Shown here piece by piece: positions 39,681 to 48,438 of a stretch of 64,000 bases of DNA (the stretch's first letter is position 1; each line of letters opens with the position of its first letter). Both the position numbers and the translations under genes were made by a program. This DNA comes from Thiocapsa rosea (lineage in GTDB: Bacteria > Pseudomonadota > Gammaproteobacteria > Chromatiales > Chromatiaceae): assembly GCF_003634315.1 (NCBI RefSeq), contig NZ_RBXL01000001.1, positions 604,501 through 668,500 on the forward strand, written 5' to 3'. The notes beneath the pieces were generated by a model, which saw only the letters and a list, made by a program, of their open reading frames with translations, had not been told where the DNA came from and ran no database searches.

Positions 39681-39762
39681 ACCGCGCCCAGCGCGGTATG
39701 CGATGCTGTTGGATGGGATCGGCCCCGGCAGATTTGACGACCGCCGGAGTCGGCGCGGGGTT
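39677..39762. repeat. TTAAACCGCG palindromic element, copy 9
   Basis: TTAAACCGCGCCCAGCGCGG to GTCGGCGCGGGGTTC; the right end is degenerate. The left end provides the stop of the double-thioredoxin gene. It is nearly identical to copy 10 (44282). Confidence 0.85.
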
Positions 39763-39817
39763 CGGTGGACTTCGCTCTCGCTCGTCCACCCTACCCGCCT
39801 CGCTCGCCCATCCTACA
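39763..39817. repeat. REP-like palindrome, GGTGGACTTCGCTCTCGCTC variant
   Basis: GGTGGACTTCGCTCTCGCTC is followed by GTCCACCCTACCCGCCTCGC and TCGCCCATCCTACA. It fuses the guanosine-rich GTAGGGTGGAC and GTAGGATGGG versions of the palindrome family, directly after copy 9 of the TTAAACCGCG family. Confidence 0.65.
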
Positions 39818-39826
39818 GCGCTTGTC

Positions 39827-41641
39827 CTACCGCCCGCGTCCTCCGCCGCCCCCGCCGCCGCCTCCGGAGGAGCCGCCGCCACCGCCCGAGCTGCTGCCGG
39901 GCGGTGTCGCGGAGGAGGCAATTTGGCGACTGAGGGTCTGGCCGAGCGACCGACTCATGCGGGAAAGATCCCCCGCGGTGCTGCGGCCTCGGTACCAGTG
40001 TATGGCCCCCGCGGCGGCCGCCGCGGCCGCGGCGCCGACGGCAAGGGTGAATTTGCGGGTCCATGCCTCTTCGACATCCAGGGCCAGCGCATACGGCAAG
40101 AGCGCCTCGTAGCGTTCGGCATCCAGCAGGGGCGGCGCATCGCTGCCCGGTCCGGGGAGCGCCTTCAACTCGTCGCGCTCGGCGACACTCAGGTAAAGCT
40201 TCAAACCCTCGATCCGGTCGAGCAACCGTCGCCCCTCGGTGGTCGGGGCCTTCAGCAGCCAAGCAAAGAGGACATGGGCACCGAAGGCAAGCCCGAACAG
40301 AACGAGCATGGCCGGTACCCCGTCTCCGCCCGCGACCATCCAGGCCAAAACGCCGTAGAGCACGGAGAAGGCGATCCCTATGCCGAGCTTGCCGCCGTTG
40401 ACGAGAAAAAAGCGCGGGCTATAGAGCTGCGCGAGGCTCTGCGTGTGTCCGCTCTGCGCCGGGCCGACCCGATCCGCCTGCGTGTTGGTCAGCACCAGCT
40501 GATCGCCCTTGGCGAAGAGCAGCCTCAGCAGGGTCGCTTGACTCGGCGTGAGCGTTGCCGGATCGGCGCCGCGCAAACGCTCGAGCCGCCACGTGTCGCG
40601 CCAGCCGGCCTTTTCCTGATGGATCACCACATGGCCCTTCACGGCCGTCTCGACTAAATCGGCGGCAAAACAGCGGTGGTCGTAGCCCATCCGGCTCAGA
40701 TAGCGCAGACCCGCGGGTGAATGTCCGTCGGGTGGTCGGTAGTGCGGAAAGATCGGGCCGGCCTGCGGGTCGCGCCCGACGCGCCACCAGGTCGTGCCGT
40801 AATAGACGAGCAGGAGGACGAGCCCGACCAGGGCGACCAACACCCCGCGATTGTCGTACAGCAGCCAGCCGAGGCGCCGGGCATCCGTCGGCTCCGCGAT
40901 CAGACCTTTCGGGAAGCCTGCAACGATCGTCAGACCCTCGCCGACACCGAGGGGTCTTGTCGTCGCAAAGCGGATCTCGTCGGGCGAGACGACCTCGGCG
41001 ACCAGGTCTCGACCGACAGCGCCCTGAAGCCCCGTATAGCCCTCGGCCGAGAGGTCCGCGACCGGGGCATCGGCCGGAAGACGCACCGTGGCGCTCGCCG
41101 CGAGGATCGGAAAGATCCAACCGGTGCCGGTGACGTTCCAGTAGAGCTCGTCGTGCCCGTCGAAGAACCCGAGCTGGCGGGTCGTGCGATAGCGAATGCG
41201 GTAGGTATAGGTCGCCGGGACGGCGAGGAGATCGTCGTTGCCGGTGTTTATCTCCACGCCGTTGGAGACGCGCTCGATGAAATGAGGCTCCGGTTTGCCG
41301 TCGCGTTCCACGCCGAACAGCTCGAAACCGACCCGGACCTGGTTACCGAGGCGGTCGCGATAGCGGGTCGGAAACTCGCGCACGATGCCGCGGCGAATCT
41401 CGCGGCCCTCGGCGCGAATGGCGATGGTCTCGGTCACGTCGAGGCTGCCGTCGGGCTGAATCCAGAGATCGCTGTGGAAGGAGAGGATCTCCTCCGCAGC
41501 ACCGGCCTGAGTGCCGATCGCGAGCAGAAGCAGGGGGAGGAGCAGGAAACCGAGGAGCGATCGCCCCCTCGGCGTCGCCCATGCCTGCATCCGGGACAAG
41601 GCGGTGCGCCCGGCAACCTGAACGGGAAGGCCGTCGATCAT
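39827..41641 (-). CDS. DUF2207-family membrane protein
   Basis: 604-residue inner-membrane protein with a signal/anchor (about 28-47) and an extracytoplasmic beta-rich DUF2207 domain (SFHSDLWIQPDGSLDVTETI and REIRRGIVREFPTRYRDRLG). Helices lie near 268-287 and 430-470, and a Gly/Ser-rich C-terminal tail ends the protein. This architecture matches YciQ-like proteins. The start overlaps the lemA stop (4 bp), as is common for LemA/DUF2207 pairs, so they probably act together in the envelope. Exact role unknown. Confidence 0.9.
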   Translation of the reverse strand: MIDGLPVQVAGRTALSRMQAWATPRGRSLLGFLLLPLLLLAIGTQAGAAEEILSFHSDLWIQPDGSLDVTETIAIRAEGREIRRGIVREFPTRYRDRLGNQVRVGFELFGVERDGKPEPHFIERVSNGVEINTGNDDLLAVPATYTYRIRYRTTRQLGFFDGHDELYWNVTGTGWIFPILAASATVRLPADAPVADLSAEGYTGLQGAVGRDLVAEVVSPDEIRFATTRPLGVGEGLTIVAGFPKGLIAEPTDARRLGWLLYDNRGVLVALVGLVLLLVYYGTTWWRVGRDPQAGPIFPHYRPPDGHSPAGLRYLSRMGYDHRCFAADLVETAVKGHVVIHQEKAGWRDTWRLERLRGADPATLTPSQATLLRLLFAKGDQLVLTNTQADRVGPAQSGHTQSLAQLYSPRFFLVNGGKLGIGIAFSVLYGVLAWMVAGGDGVPAMLVLFGLAFGAHVLFAWLLKAPTTEGRRLLDRIEGLKLYLSVAERDELKALPGPGSDAPPLLDAERYEALLPYALALDVEEAWTRKFTLAVGAAAAAAAAGAIHWYRGRSTAGDLSRMSRSLGQTLSRQIASSATPPGSSSGGGGGSSGGGGGGGGGRGR

Positions 41642-42189
41642 GTCTCGTCCTCGAGTCGCGGTGCTGCGCGCTCGGACGCGCGGGCCAGATAGAATTCGGC
41701 CGACGCAAATCCGAACAGCCGGGCGATCAGCAGATCCGGCACCTTTTGAATGCCGTCGTTCAACTCGCGCACCGCGCCGTTGTAAAAACGGCGGGCGTAT
41801 TGGAGATGCTCCTCGACATCGACGAGATCGCGCTGAAGGCGCAGGAAATTCTCGCTCGCCTTGAGATCCGGATAGGCCTCCTCGAGCAGGATCAACCGAC
41901 CGAGCGACTGCTCCAGCGCCGCCTCCAGGGTCGCCAGCTCGGCGGGACTTTCCGTCTCCACCGCACGGGTGCGCAGCGCCGCGACGGCCGTGAAGAGTGT
42001 CTGCTCATGCGCCGCATAACCGCGCACCGCCTCGACCAACATCGGGATCAGGTCGTGACGCCGAACGAGCTGAACATCGATATCGCTCCAGGCCGCACGG
42101 ACGCGATTGCGCAGGCGCACCAAGCGATTGAAGATCCAGAGACCCCAGACGAGCGGGATCAGCAGAAGTGCCGTGAACCCGTAAACCAT
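41638..42189 (-). CDS. lemA: LemA family membrane protein
   Basis: 183-residue protein with an N-terminal membrane helix (YGFTALLLIPLVWGLWIF) followed by a long helical bundle. Landmarks are WSDIDVQLVRRHDLIPMLVE and ENFLRLQRDLVDVEEHLQYA, then ARRFYNGAVRELND. The C-terminal domain is probably exposed outside the membrane. Function is unknown; it is coupled to the DUF2207 gene by an ATGA overlap. Confidence 0.92.
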   Translation of the reverse strand: MVYGFTALLLIPLVWGLWIFNRLVRLRNRVRAAWSDIDVQLVRRHDLIPMLVEAVRGYAAHEQTLFTAVAALRTRAVETESPAELATLEAALEQSLGRLILLEEAYPDLKASENFLRLQRDLVDVEEHLQYARRFYNGAVRELNDGIQKVPDLLIARLFGFASAEFYLARASERAAPRLEDET

Positions 42190-42241
42190 GTGCCGAGACT
42201 CCTCTCGAGCGATGCCGACGATGCGCCATCCGTAACCGGAC

Positions 42242-43090
42242 TCAGGGCCGACCGGACGCGCCCAGCTCGAACATCGGCTTGCTCTCTGGCCCCACTTCGT
42301 GAAGGGCCGGGTTGAGGCGCCGCAGGTCGAGCGTCGGCTTGACCTTGAGCGACAACAGCGACGGATCCAGATATTTTTTCATCAGGCGTCGCGCCTGGCC
42401 CAAGTCACGCGTCCCGCGCAGGGTCCGGACCTGATTCAAGGCCACCTGCGTCGGCGCAGTCCCGCCGTTGCGGCGGTAATAGGTAATCACCGCCTCGGTG
42501 TAGTTGAGCGTCTCAAGATAGGTCACCTGGCTGTTGGTGCGATCGACCACGCCTTCGCCGGCGTTGTAGGCCATGATGACCCGACCGTAGTCGTTGTTGT
42601 ATTTGCGCAGGAGACGCTTGAGGTGACGTGTGCCGGTGTCGAGGTTGATCTTGGGGTCGAAGAGATCGGCGAGAGAGGTCACTCCGTAGTCCGCCGCCGT
42701 CGGCGGCATCAACTGCATCAGCCCGACCGCGCCGGCGCGCGAGACCGCGTGGGCATTGTAGTTCGACTCCGCCGCGACCACCGCGCGGACCAATTCCTCC
42801 TCGACCCCATGTCGACGGGCGACCGCAGGGATCATGGCGATGACCTCCGCTCGGCTCGGACGCGGTCCGCTCGGCGCCACCGGCAATGCCGGCCTGGCGG
42901 GAGCGGCCTTGGCTGGCTTTAGGGTGTCGGCCTCGCTCTTGGCTGATTCCGTTCCGGCCTGCGGCGTCTCGGCACCCTCCCTCGAGGTGGATTGACCGGC
43001 CACGCTGCCCCAAGAGACAAGCGGCATAAAGGCCAGCGCCAGAAACGCCAGGCGTCGGACCCGCTTTGGATCGGCACCGAAGGATGTCAT
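42242..43090 (-). CDS. Lytic transglycosylase (SLT domain)
   Basis: 282-residue exported muramidase-like enzyme that cleaves peptidoglycan glycan strands. A signal peptide (about 10-32) and a Pro/Ala linker (about 35-80) precede the SLT domain (about 82-215). Catalytic Glu108 is in VAAESNYNAHAVSRAGAVGL, followed by MQLMPPTA. Later come AYNAGEG and TYLETLNYTEAVITYYRR. The start overlaps the stop of the glycosyltransferase-like gene (ATGA at 43087-43090). A much longer open frame upstream is antisense-like and rejected. Confidence 0.9.
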   Translation of the reverse strand: MTSFGADPKRVRRLAFLALAFMPLVSWGSVAGQSTSREGAETPQAGTESAKSEADTLKPAKAAPARPALPVAPSGPRPSRAEVIAMIPAVARRHGVEEELVRAVVAAESNYNAHAVSRAGAVGLMQLMPPTAADYGVTSLADLFDPKINLDTGTRHLKRLLRKYNNDYGRVIMAYNAGEGVVDRTNSQVTYLETLNYTEAVITYYRRNGGTAPTQVALNQVRTLRGTRDLGQARRLMKKYLDPSLLSLKVKPTLDLRRLNPALHEVGPESKPMFELGASGRP

Positions 43091-44250
43091 GACCCCTCCA
43101 CCACTGAGGTTGGCAAGGCGGCGCCCGTCGAACCGGAGTGAGCGACCCGGGACGCATGACCCGCAGGACGGAGCCGCTTGACGAGCAGTGGCTCCAGAAG
43201 ATCCGCCACCTCCTCGATGCCGGTCGGCTCTACGGCAGGCGGTCGATCGGCGGTGCGCAACGCATGGATGGCCTCGGCGAGGTGTCCCGCCAGAAGATCC
43301 TCCCGCGTGATCTCGCGTGTCGGCATCCGCTCTGCCAGCCAGGGTATCAGGGCGGCTTCCTCCGGCCAATCGCCGCGTCTGACATAGAGCACGGGGATCC
43401 GGTTGACGGCGGCCTCGGAATAGCTGCCGTAGCCGGGCTTGCACAACATGAAATCGCAGGAGGACATGACGTCGGGCACGCGCAGTCCCAGGGAGGAGAT
43501 CGCGGTCGCATCGCGCCTCGGCCCCGCGGGTAGATCCTGAGCCAACCAATGGACCTGATCCTGCTCGGGCCACACCGCGAGCGGATCGAACCCCTCGAAG
43601 CCACCGAACTGCATCAGGGCGAAGGGGCGATCGGCGGACACGCCGCAGCGTGCCCGCAATTCTTCCCGACGATCCGGATAACGGCTCGCGATGGGGCCGA
43701 CATCGATCGCATTGGGCAGCCACGACATAGCCATCGAGGGGGCCGGTCGGATGAAGCGCTCGGCCGCGGCATAGACCGCCCGCATCCGCGCCATCACAGG
43801 TGCGGGGACCTGATCGGCAACCGGGCTCTCGCGCAGGATGTCGTACCAGTTGAGCGAGCACAGCGCCACCGCCGGGATGCCCGCCCGCCGCGCCGCATCG
43901 AGCGGCAGCCAGGGCACATCGGCCAAGACCAGGTCAGGCGCCTCGCGGCGCAGCAGTGAAGTCTCGCGCTCGAGCCGCCGTTCGTAGTCGGCCTCGAAAT
44001 CCGCATATCGGATCAGGCTTTCCGACCAGCGGGTGCCGAGCGGACCGTCCATGAGCAGGCCGATATCCGTCGCCTCCTGGATCTGCGTAAACCCGGGCGG
44101 CAGTCGGCTGCGCGCAAAGCCCGGATCGATGTCGCTCTGCAGGGTGATCCGCAGACCGCGCAAACGCCGCGCCAGCTCATGAACCACCGGCGCCGCCTGC
44201 GCCAGGTGCCCGTAACCGTGGGCGGTCACGGCAAGGAAGAGATGGGACAT
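43087..44250 (-). CDS. GT-B fold glycosyltransferase-like protein
   Basis: 387-residue protein with a GT-B-like layout. The N-terminal domain starts HLFLAVTAHGYGHLAQAAPV. The C-terminal nucleotide-sugar-type segments include FALMQFGGFEGFDP and DFMLCKPGYGSYSEAAVNRI, followed by PVLYVRRGDWPEEAALIPW. This resembles the family that includes the N-terminal part of plant L-arabinokinase, for which glycosyl transfer is inferred. It is translationally coupled to the lytic transglycosylase, suggesting an envelope-related role, but the substrate is unknown. Confidence 0.75.
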   Translation of the reverse strand: MSHLFLAVTAHGYGHLAQAAPVVHELARRLRGLRITLQSDIDPGFARSRLPPGFTQIQEATDIGLLMDGPLGTRWSESLIRYADFEADYERRLERETSLLRREAPDLVLADVPWLPLDAARRAGIPAVALCSLNWYDILRESPVADQVPAPVMARMRAVYAAAERFIRPAPSMAMSWLPNAIDVGPIASRYPDRREELRARCGVSADRPFALMQFGGFEGFDPLAVWPEQDQVHWLAQDLPAGPRRDATAISSLGLRVPDVMSSCDFMLCKPGYGSYSEAAVNRIPVLYVRRGDWPEEAALIPWLAERMPTREITREDLLAGHLAEAIHALRTADRPPAVEPTGIEEVADLLEPLLVKRLRPAGHASRVAHSGSTGAALPTSVVEGS

Positions 44251-44281
44251 GCAAGCGCCTCCGGTTCGCTTCGGGCTCGCG

Positions 44282-44368
44282 TTAAACCGCGCCCAGCGCG
44301 ATATGCGATGGTTTTGGATGGGATCGGCCCCGGCAGACTTGACGACCGTTGGCGTCGGCGCGGTTTAA
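44282..44368. repeat. TTAAACCGCG palindromic element, copy 10
   Basis: TTAAACCGCGCCCAGCGCGA to GTCGGCGCGGTTTAA, 87 bp, nearly identical to copy 9. It lies 31 bp upstream of the glycosyltransferase start, one of the few copies next to a 5' end. Confidence 0.88.
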
Positions 44369-44389
44369 GAGATTAAAAAATATACCATT

Positions 44390-44475
44390 CTAAACCGCGT
44401 CCCCGATAAGGGTTGTGAAGGCACCAAACGTCGCACTCACTCGAAAATCAGCATCTGGCTCTGGACGCGGTTTAG
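44390..44475. repeat. TTAAACCGCG palindromic element, copy 11
   Basis: CTAAACCGCGTCCCCGATAA to CTGGACGCGGTTTAG. The right end supplies the psd stop (44472-44474, minus strand). It is paired with copy 10 across a 21-bp AT-rich spacer. Confidence 0.88.
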
Positions 44476-45371
44476 GTCTCGACCTGCTCGGACGCCGCCG
44501 CAGGTCGGCCGAGCCGCTGCCCGAGTCGAACCTTGCGTCCCGGCACAAGCGTCTCGTCCAACCGCACCCGACCGGGCTCGAAGAGCAGAATCACGGTCGA
44601 GCCCAGATTGAAGCGACCCATCTCGGCGCCGCGCTCGAGCCGGACCGAGTCGACTCCGGTGCCCGCATGCGAGCCCCGACCCCCGTCTCGTGCAGGCGTC
44701 ACCTCGCCGGCCCAGACGGTCTCGATCCCGCCGACAAAGATGGCCCCGACGAGGACCATCGCCATCGCACCGACGTCGGTCTCGAATCGGCAGGCCACCC
44801 GCTCGTTGCGGGCGAACAGACGCGGCACCAGATCCGCCGTGACGTTGTTCACGCTGAACAGCCGTCCCGGGATGTGGTGCATCCAGGCGAGATCGCCGCC
44901 GAGCGGCATGTGGATGCGGTGGTAATCGCTCGGCGCCAGATAGATGGTCACGAAGGTGCCGCCGTCGAAGACACGTGCCCGCTCGGAGTCTCCCCCGAGG
45001 AGCTCTTCGACACTGTAATCCCGACCTTTCGCCTGGATCACACGGCCCGCGGTGATCCGACCGCTTTGACTGATCGTACCGTCAACGGGGCTTACGACCG
45101 CCAGCGGGTCCGGATCAAGCGGCCGCACGTCGGGTCTCAGCGCACGCGTGAAGAAGGCGTTGAAGTGCACATAGGCCCTCGCGTTCGACTCTGCCGCCTC
45201 GGCCATATCGATCCTGTAGAGACGCAGGACAATCGCGATCAACAGATCCTTGAGCGGACGCCACCGAACGCGCGCCAGCCGATACATCAGGGCCGACAAC
45301 GGGTGCTGAGGAATAATATGCTGCAGGGCGACGAAAAGCCGCGCCCCCACGCCCCGTAAGGGTTCCGTCAT
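44472..45371 (-). CDS. psd: Phosphatidylserine decarboxylase proenzyme
   Basis: Makes phosphatidylethanolamine at the inner membrane. The 299-residue proenzyme self-cleaves at the LGST motif (256-259) to form the pyruvoyl group at Ser258. The catalytic partners are Asp97 (VSPVDGTIS) and His154 (DYHRIHMP), spaced as in the E. coli enzyme. It overlaps the upstream SCO-like gene by 4 bp, and its stop lies in a repeat. Confidence 0.97.
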   Translation of the reverse strand: MTEPLRGVGARLFVALQHIIPQHPLSALMYRLARVRWRPLKDLLIAIVLRLYRIDMAEAAESNARAYVHFNAFFTRALRPDVRPLDPDPLAVVSPVDGTISQSGRITAGRVIQAKGRDYSVEELLGGDSERARVFDGGTFVTIYLAPSDYHRIHMPLGGDLAWMHHIPGRLFSVNNVTADLVPRLFARNERVACRFETDVGAMAMVLVGAIFVGGIETVWAGEVTPARDGGRGSHAGTGVDSVRLERGAEMGRFNLGSTVILLFEPGRVRLDETLVPGRKVRLGQRLGRPAAASEQVET

Positions 45372-45985
45372 GGTGTCTCCGGCAATAAGAGTTCCGAGCC
45401 GGCGTGGATGGCCTTTAGATCGTCGGCCATTTGTGCAGCGCCTTCCGTCTCGGGAAGGAAGGCAAGCACATATCCACCCGGTGCAACGACGAAGATCGCC
45501 GGTGTCTCCGCGCTGCCGAGGCCGATGTCGGCCCGAAGACGCTCGATCTGCTCGGCGTCGCCGCCGAGTAATTTCAGCGCAGGCAAGAGACCGGCGAAAT
45601 CCCGGGAAAGGTTCGGATCATCACCCGTGGTGACGAGAACCAAGCGCAGTTGTTTGCGCAAGGCGCGCTCGTCGGCCACCCGGTTGTAGACATCGATCAG
45701 ACGCTGGACGGCGAGTTGTCCCGAGGCGCGCGACAGATCGCCGAAGGCGAGCAGGGTCCAACCTTGCGACAGATCCTCTTGGCTGTAGGTACGGCCTAGG
45801 GCCTCGCGCAGCTCGAAATCCGGCAGGCTCGCGGGCGGGCGGATCAGCAACCCGCCGATCACCGGAGATGCGGCGCTGCGGCGCTGGTACTGATTCCCCC
45901 ACTGGTAGGCCAAGACGAACAGCGAAATGGCAGCGAGGATCAAGACCAGGCGGATCCAGAGAGGGTGTCGGTTCCGCAGGAACAT
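45368..45985 (-). CDS. Membrane-anchored SCO1/SenC-like thioredoxin-fold protein lacking the CxxxC motif
   Basis: 205-residue protein with one N-terminal helix (IRLVLILAAISLFVLAYQWG), then a thioredoxin/SCO-like domain (PDFELREALGRTYSQEDLSQ and GWTLLAFGDLSRASGQLAVQ). A later TPAIFVVAPGGYVLAFLPE carries the usual cis-Pro segment. The CxxxC copper-binding motif of SCO proteins is replaced (GDLSRASG), so copper or thiol chemistry is unlikely. ATG 45985 is used; ATG 46009 is possible. Coupled to psd by an ATGA overlap. Confidence 0.75.
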   Translation of the reverse strand: MFLRNRHPLWIRLVLILAAISLFVLAYQWGNQYQRRSAASPVIGGLLIRPPASLPDFELREALGRTYSQEDLSQGWTLLAFGDLSRASGQLAVQRLIDVYNRVADERALRKQLRLVLVTTGDDPNLSRDFAGLLPALKLLGGDAEQIERLRADIGLGSAETPAIFVVAPGGYVLAFLPETEGAAQMADDLKAIHAGSELLLPETP

Positions 45986-46196
45986 CTCAGGCAATCGCCT
46001 CGTGTGCATACGCCGGATCTGCGTCGGTCGACACGGGTTTCGCGTCGATCGGGGAACGGCCCGGGACCCAGTGTACGGACCGGCGCGGCAGCGAGTGGAC
46101 ATCGCGGCGATGCGACCCCACCCTTGCATCTAGCGAAGAACGCGCAAACCCGACCATCCCACCGAAAAGAGTGCTGCCGGCAGCGTGGACAAGCGA

Positions 46197-46270
46197 CGTA
46201 GGGTGGACAAGCGCAGCGCAGTCCAGCAGGGCCGGACTCCCTGGACTCCGCCCTCGCTCGTCCATACCAC
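46197..46270. repeat. REP-like palindrome, GTAGGGTGGACAAGCGCAGC variant
   Basis: GTAGGGTGGACAAGCGCAGC is followed by GCAGTCCAGCAGGGCCGGAC and then CTGGACTCCGCCCTCGCTCG, TCCATACC. It belongs to the GTAGGGTGGAC branch of the palindrome family. Otherwise 45986-46489 contains only the msrB leader; no gene is supported there. Confidence 0.6.
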
Positions 46271-46489
46271 CCGCTCGTGCGAGCAAGGCATTCGGGCGGG
46301 GCGTCACGGATAACATCATGATCGGGATGGAAGCGGAACCGAGTCGCGGTCGGGGTCGCGAATCATCATGATTCGGACCCGAGGATGGGGCCAGTATACG
46401 GGTCGCCTCGCCCGAGGCTCAAGCCAATGCCGCTCATGACCAATCCGATTGTCGAGCGGATCGTCGAAACCGAATCACACGAGGTTACT

Positions 46490-46888
46490 ATGGGTCATAA
46501 GATCGAGAAGACAGATCTCGAATGGCGTGAAACCTTGACGCCCGAACAATATCGCGTCTGTCGGGAGAAAGGCACCGAGCCGGCCTACACAGGGCAGTAT
46601 CACGCATCCAAGGATCCCGGCATCTACCGCTGCACCTGCTGCGGCGAGCCGCTGTTCAACGCGAGCGAGAAATTCGATTCCGGCTCGGGTTGGCCGAGCT
46701 TTTGGCAGCCGACCTCACCGGATGCCGTCGCGACCGAGGACGACGTCAGCTACGGCATGCGCCGCACCGAGGTCATCTGCAACAGCTGCGGCGCCCATCT
46801 CGGACATGTCTTTCCGGACGGGCCGAGACCGACAGGACTCAGATACTGCATCAATTCGGTCTCCTTGGCGTTCGAGCCCGAAGCCTGA
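46490..46888 (+). CDS. msrB: Peptide-methionine (R)-S-oxide reductase
   Basis: Repairs methionine-R-sulfoxide in proteins. The 132-residue enzyme has structural zinc cysteine pairs C48-x-x-C51 (CTCC) and C97-x-x-C100 (CNSC), and catalytic C120 in LRYCINS. The signature [10 protein letters not shown] is present. ATG 46490 with GAGG at 46481 is chosen over an upstream in-frame ATG. Confidence 0.97.
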   Translation: MGHKIEKTDLEWRETLTPEQYRVCREKGTEPAYTGQYHASKDPGIYRCTCCGEPLFNASEKFDSGSGWPSFWQPTSPDAVATEDDVSYGMRRTEVICNSCGAHLGHVFPDGPRPTGLRYCINSVSLAFEPEA

Positions 46889-46904
46889 TCGCGGCGGCGG
46901 CAGA

Positions 46905-47435
46905 TCAACGCGGGCTGATCGAATCGACGGCGGTACCCCAGACGCCGAGCTGCTTCGTCCGAGCGATACGCTCCATCGCGTGATATTCGAACGGCGCACC
47001 CGGGAGTGCGAGCGCCCAGCCGCGCTGGATGAGATAGGCGGCCAAGTCCTCGCCCGGGCTCAGCCCGGTGCGATCGACGTGGCAGATCGCTTGAATGCGT
47101 CCGGCCTCGGATCGGCCGCGCGGCTCGCAGCTCACGAACCCCCTGACGCGGAAATCGAGCGCGAGTGTGCTGCGCGGCGCACAGCGGACGGGGCGCTCCC
47201 ACCGACGGCACTGGCGCTCGGTCTGCGGAAGATAGATCCCGAAAAGCTCGATCGACTGCCCCTTGATCGAGAATGAGCCGTCGTCCTCGACGATCGGGAT
47301 TCCAACGATCTCGCGGGGTCCGGCCGCGAAGGCCGGAACACCTGAAAGCAACGCCATAAGCAGCGCACCGGTGAAGGCCGCGCCCGACAAACGGCCTATT
47401 CCCCGTCGCCGACTCGGCGAGTCTCGGCGGGCCAC
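46905..47435 (-). CDS. Exported SNase-like fold protein, probably without nuclease activity
   Basis: 176-residue protein with a signal peptide (about 1-37, ending VPAFAAG) and a thermonuclease-like OB-fold region. Recognisable segments are IELFGIYLPQTERQ (family: IRLxGIDAPE), LAAYLIQRGWAL and KQLGVWG. The catalytic Arg of the first motif is Glu and the usual Glu is displaced, so hydrolysis of nucleic acid looks unlikely. It starts 4 bp from the stop of the next gene, 47440-48150, on the same strand. Confidence 0.75.
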   Translation of the reverse strand: MARRDSPSRRRGIGRLSGAAFTGALLMALLSGVPAFAAGPREIVGIPIVEDDGSFSIKGQSIELFGIYLPQTERQCRRWERPVRCAPRSTLALDFRVRGFVSCEPRGRSEAGRIQAICHVDRTGLSPGEDLAAYLIQRGWALALPGAPFEYHAMERIARTKQLGVWGTAVDSISPR

Positions 47436-47439
47436 CCGG

Positions 47440-48150
47440 TCAGCGCTCGCCCGTCGTGGCGCCCTGCGCAGACCCGCTCGCCGGCGACGTCCCGGAGGCT
47501 GCTCCCTCGGCGGATGCCTCGGGAACGACGCTGCTGCCCGGATCGACCGGATTCAACATCTCCGGAATGATTTCCCCTCCGTTTGAGCCGGGGCCGGTGC
47601 CGAGCATGCCGGATTTCGCACTCTTGCCGGGAAACTCGAACCGCATCTCCGGCCAGATGGCGAGCCCCTTCGCCGCCGACACTGTACCGCCGGTCGCCTC
47701 GTTCATGGCGGTGCCGCTCAGCGCGGTGCGCACGATCATATCGCTCTGACCGGTGATCCCGGCGAGCCGGCCGGTTCCGCCCGTAAGCGTGAAGGTGCCC
47801 TTACAGGAGCCGGGCTCGCCGTTGCAGGTGAACTCGGCGTAGACCGAGTCACCGGTCGGACTCTCGATGGTGCAGAAGCCGTGACTCTCGAGCTGGTTGC
47901 TCAGGACATGGATGATCTGGGTCGAGGGACAGGTGAAGAGCGCCGCATCCAAGAGTCCTTCGCCGTGCTCGATGTACATGATGCCCTCGAAGGTGCCGAT
48001 GAATTGGAGCTTGTCCACGGCAATCTGAAAAAGCTGACCGTTCGCCTCCCAGGGTGCAAGAATCTTGGCGGTTCCCTGCTCCGCAACGGCGTTCTGAGCC
48101 AGCGGCAGGGCCAAGGCAACGAGCAGGGTCATCTGGATCGGTCTAAACAT
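47440..48150 (-). CDS. Hypothetical exported protein
   Basis: 236-residue protein with a signal peptide (MTLLVALALPLAQNAVAEQG region). Residues 25-170 contain four cysteines and a TFTLTGGTGRLAGITGQSDM segment, which recalls beta-rich allene-oxide-cyclase-like or dirigent-like barrels; that reading is weak. The C-terminus is low-complexity Ser/Gly/Ala-rich. It lies 4 bp upstream of the SNase-like gene in the same orientation, so the two are probably an operon. Function unknown. Confidence 0.65.
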   Translation of the reverse strand: MFRPIQMTLLVALALPLAQNAVAEQGTAKILAPWEANGQLFQIAVDKLQFIGTFEGIMYIEHGEGLLDAALFTCPSTQIIHVLSNQLESHGFCTIESPTGDSVYAEFTCNGEPGSCKGTFTLTGGTGRLAGITGQSDMIVRTALSGTAMNEATGGTVSAAKGLAIWPEMRFEFPGKSAKSGMLGTGPGSNGGEIIPEMLNPVDPGSSVVPEASAEGAASGTSPASGSAQGATTGER

Positions 48151-48205
48151 AATGTCTCCGGAATACGTTGATCGAGCTCGCCCGAACGGTCCCGCCAGTT
48201 TAACC

Positions 48206-48438
48206 TAGATCCGGCAGTTGAACGGCCCCTGGAGTGCGTCGCGCGTGGTGTCCGGCAAGGCGCGACGAGGCGCCGTAGTGGTTCTACGACAACGCGTTGC
48301 AGCGCAGTCGGACGCCGCGTGGGGCGTGCTCCAGGGGCCGTAGCGGCCATCACCCGGCAGGTGAGCCGTCAAACGACCAAGATCACCAACGACGTCAGAG
48401 CCTTGCTTGCAGCACGAAGCGCTCAACTGCCGGATCTA
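48206..48438. mobile_element. MITE-like element with perfect 16-bp terminal inverted repeats
   Basis: The left end TAGATCCGGCAGTTGA and right end TCAACTGCCGGATCTA are perfect inverse complements, 233 bp apart. An inner pair (GGCCCCTGGAG and CTCCAGGGGCC) adds symmetry. No transposase frame fits. The end CGGATCTA directly joins copy 12 of the TTAAACCGCG family, and a related fragment lies at 33118-33209, also joined to a copy of that family. Confidence 0.75.

Noticed and set aside
41638-42189. LemA/DUF2207 pair as part of a novel signalling system
   Set aside because: This pairing is common and well known in bacterial genomes, so it does not need special explanation.
43091-43861. An N-terminal extension of the lytic transglycosylase
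   Set aside because: It overlaps the glycosyltransferase gene in another frame; ATG 43090 gives a signal peptide and the ATGA coupling.
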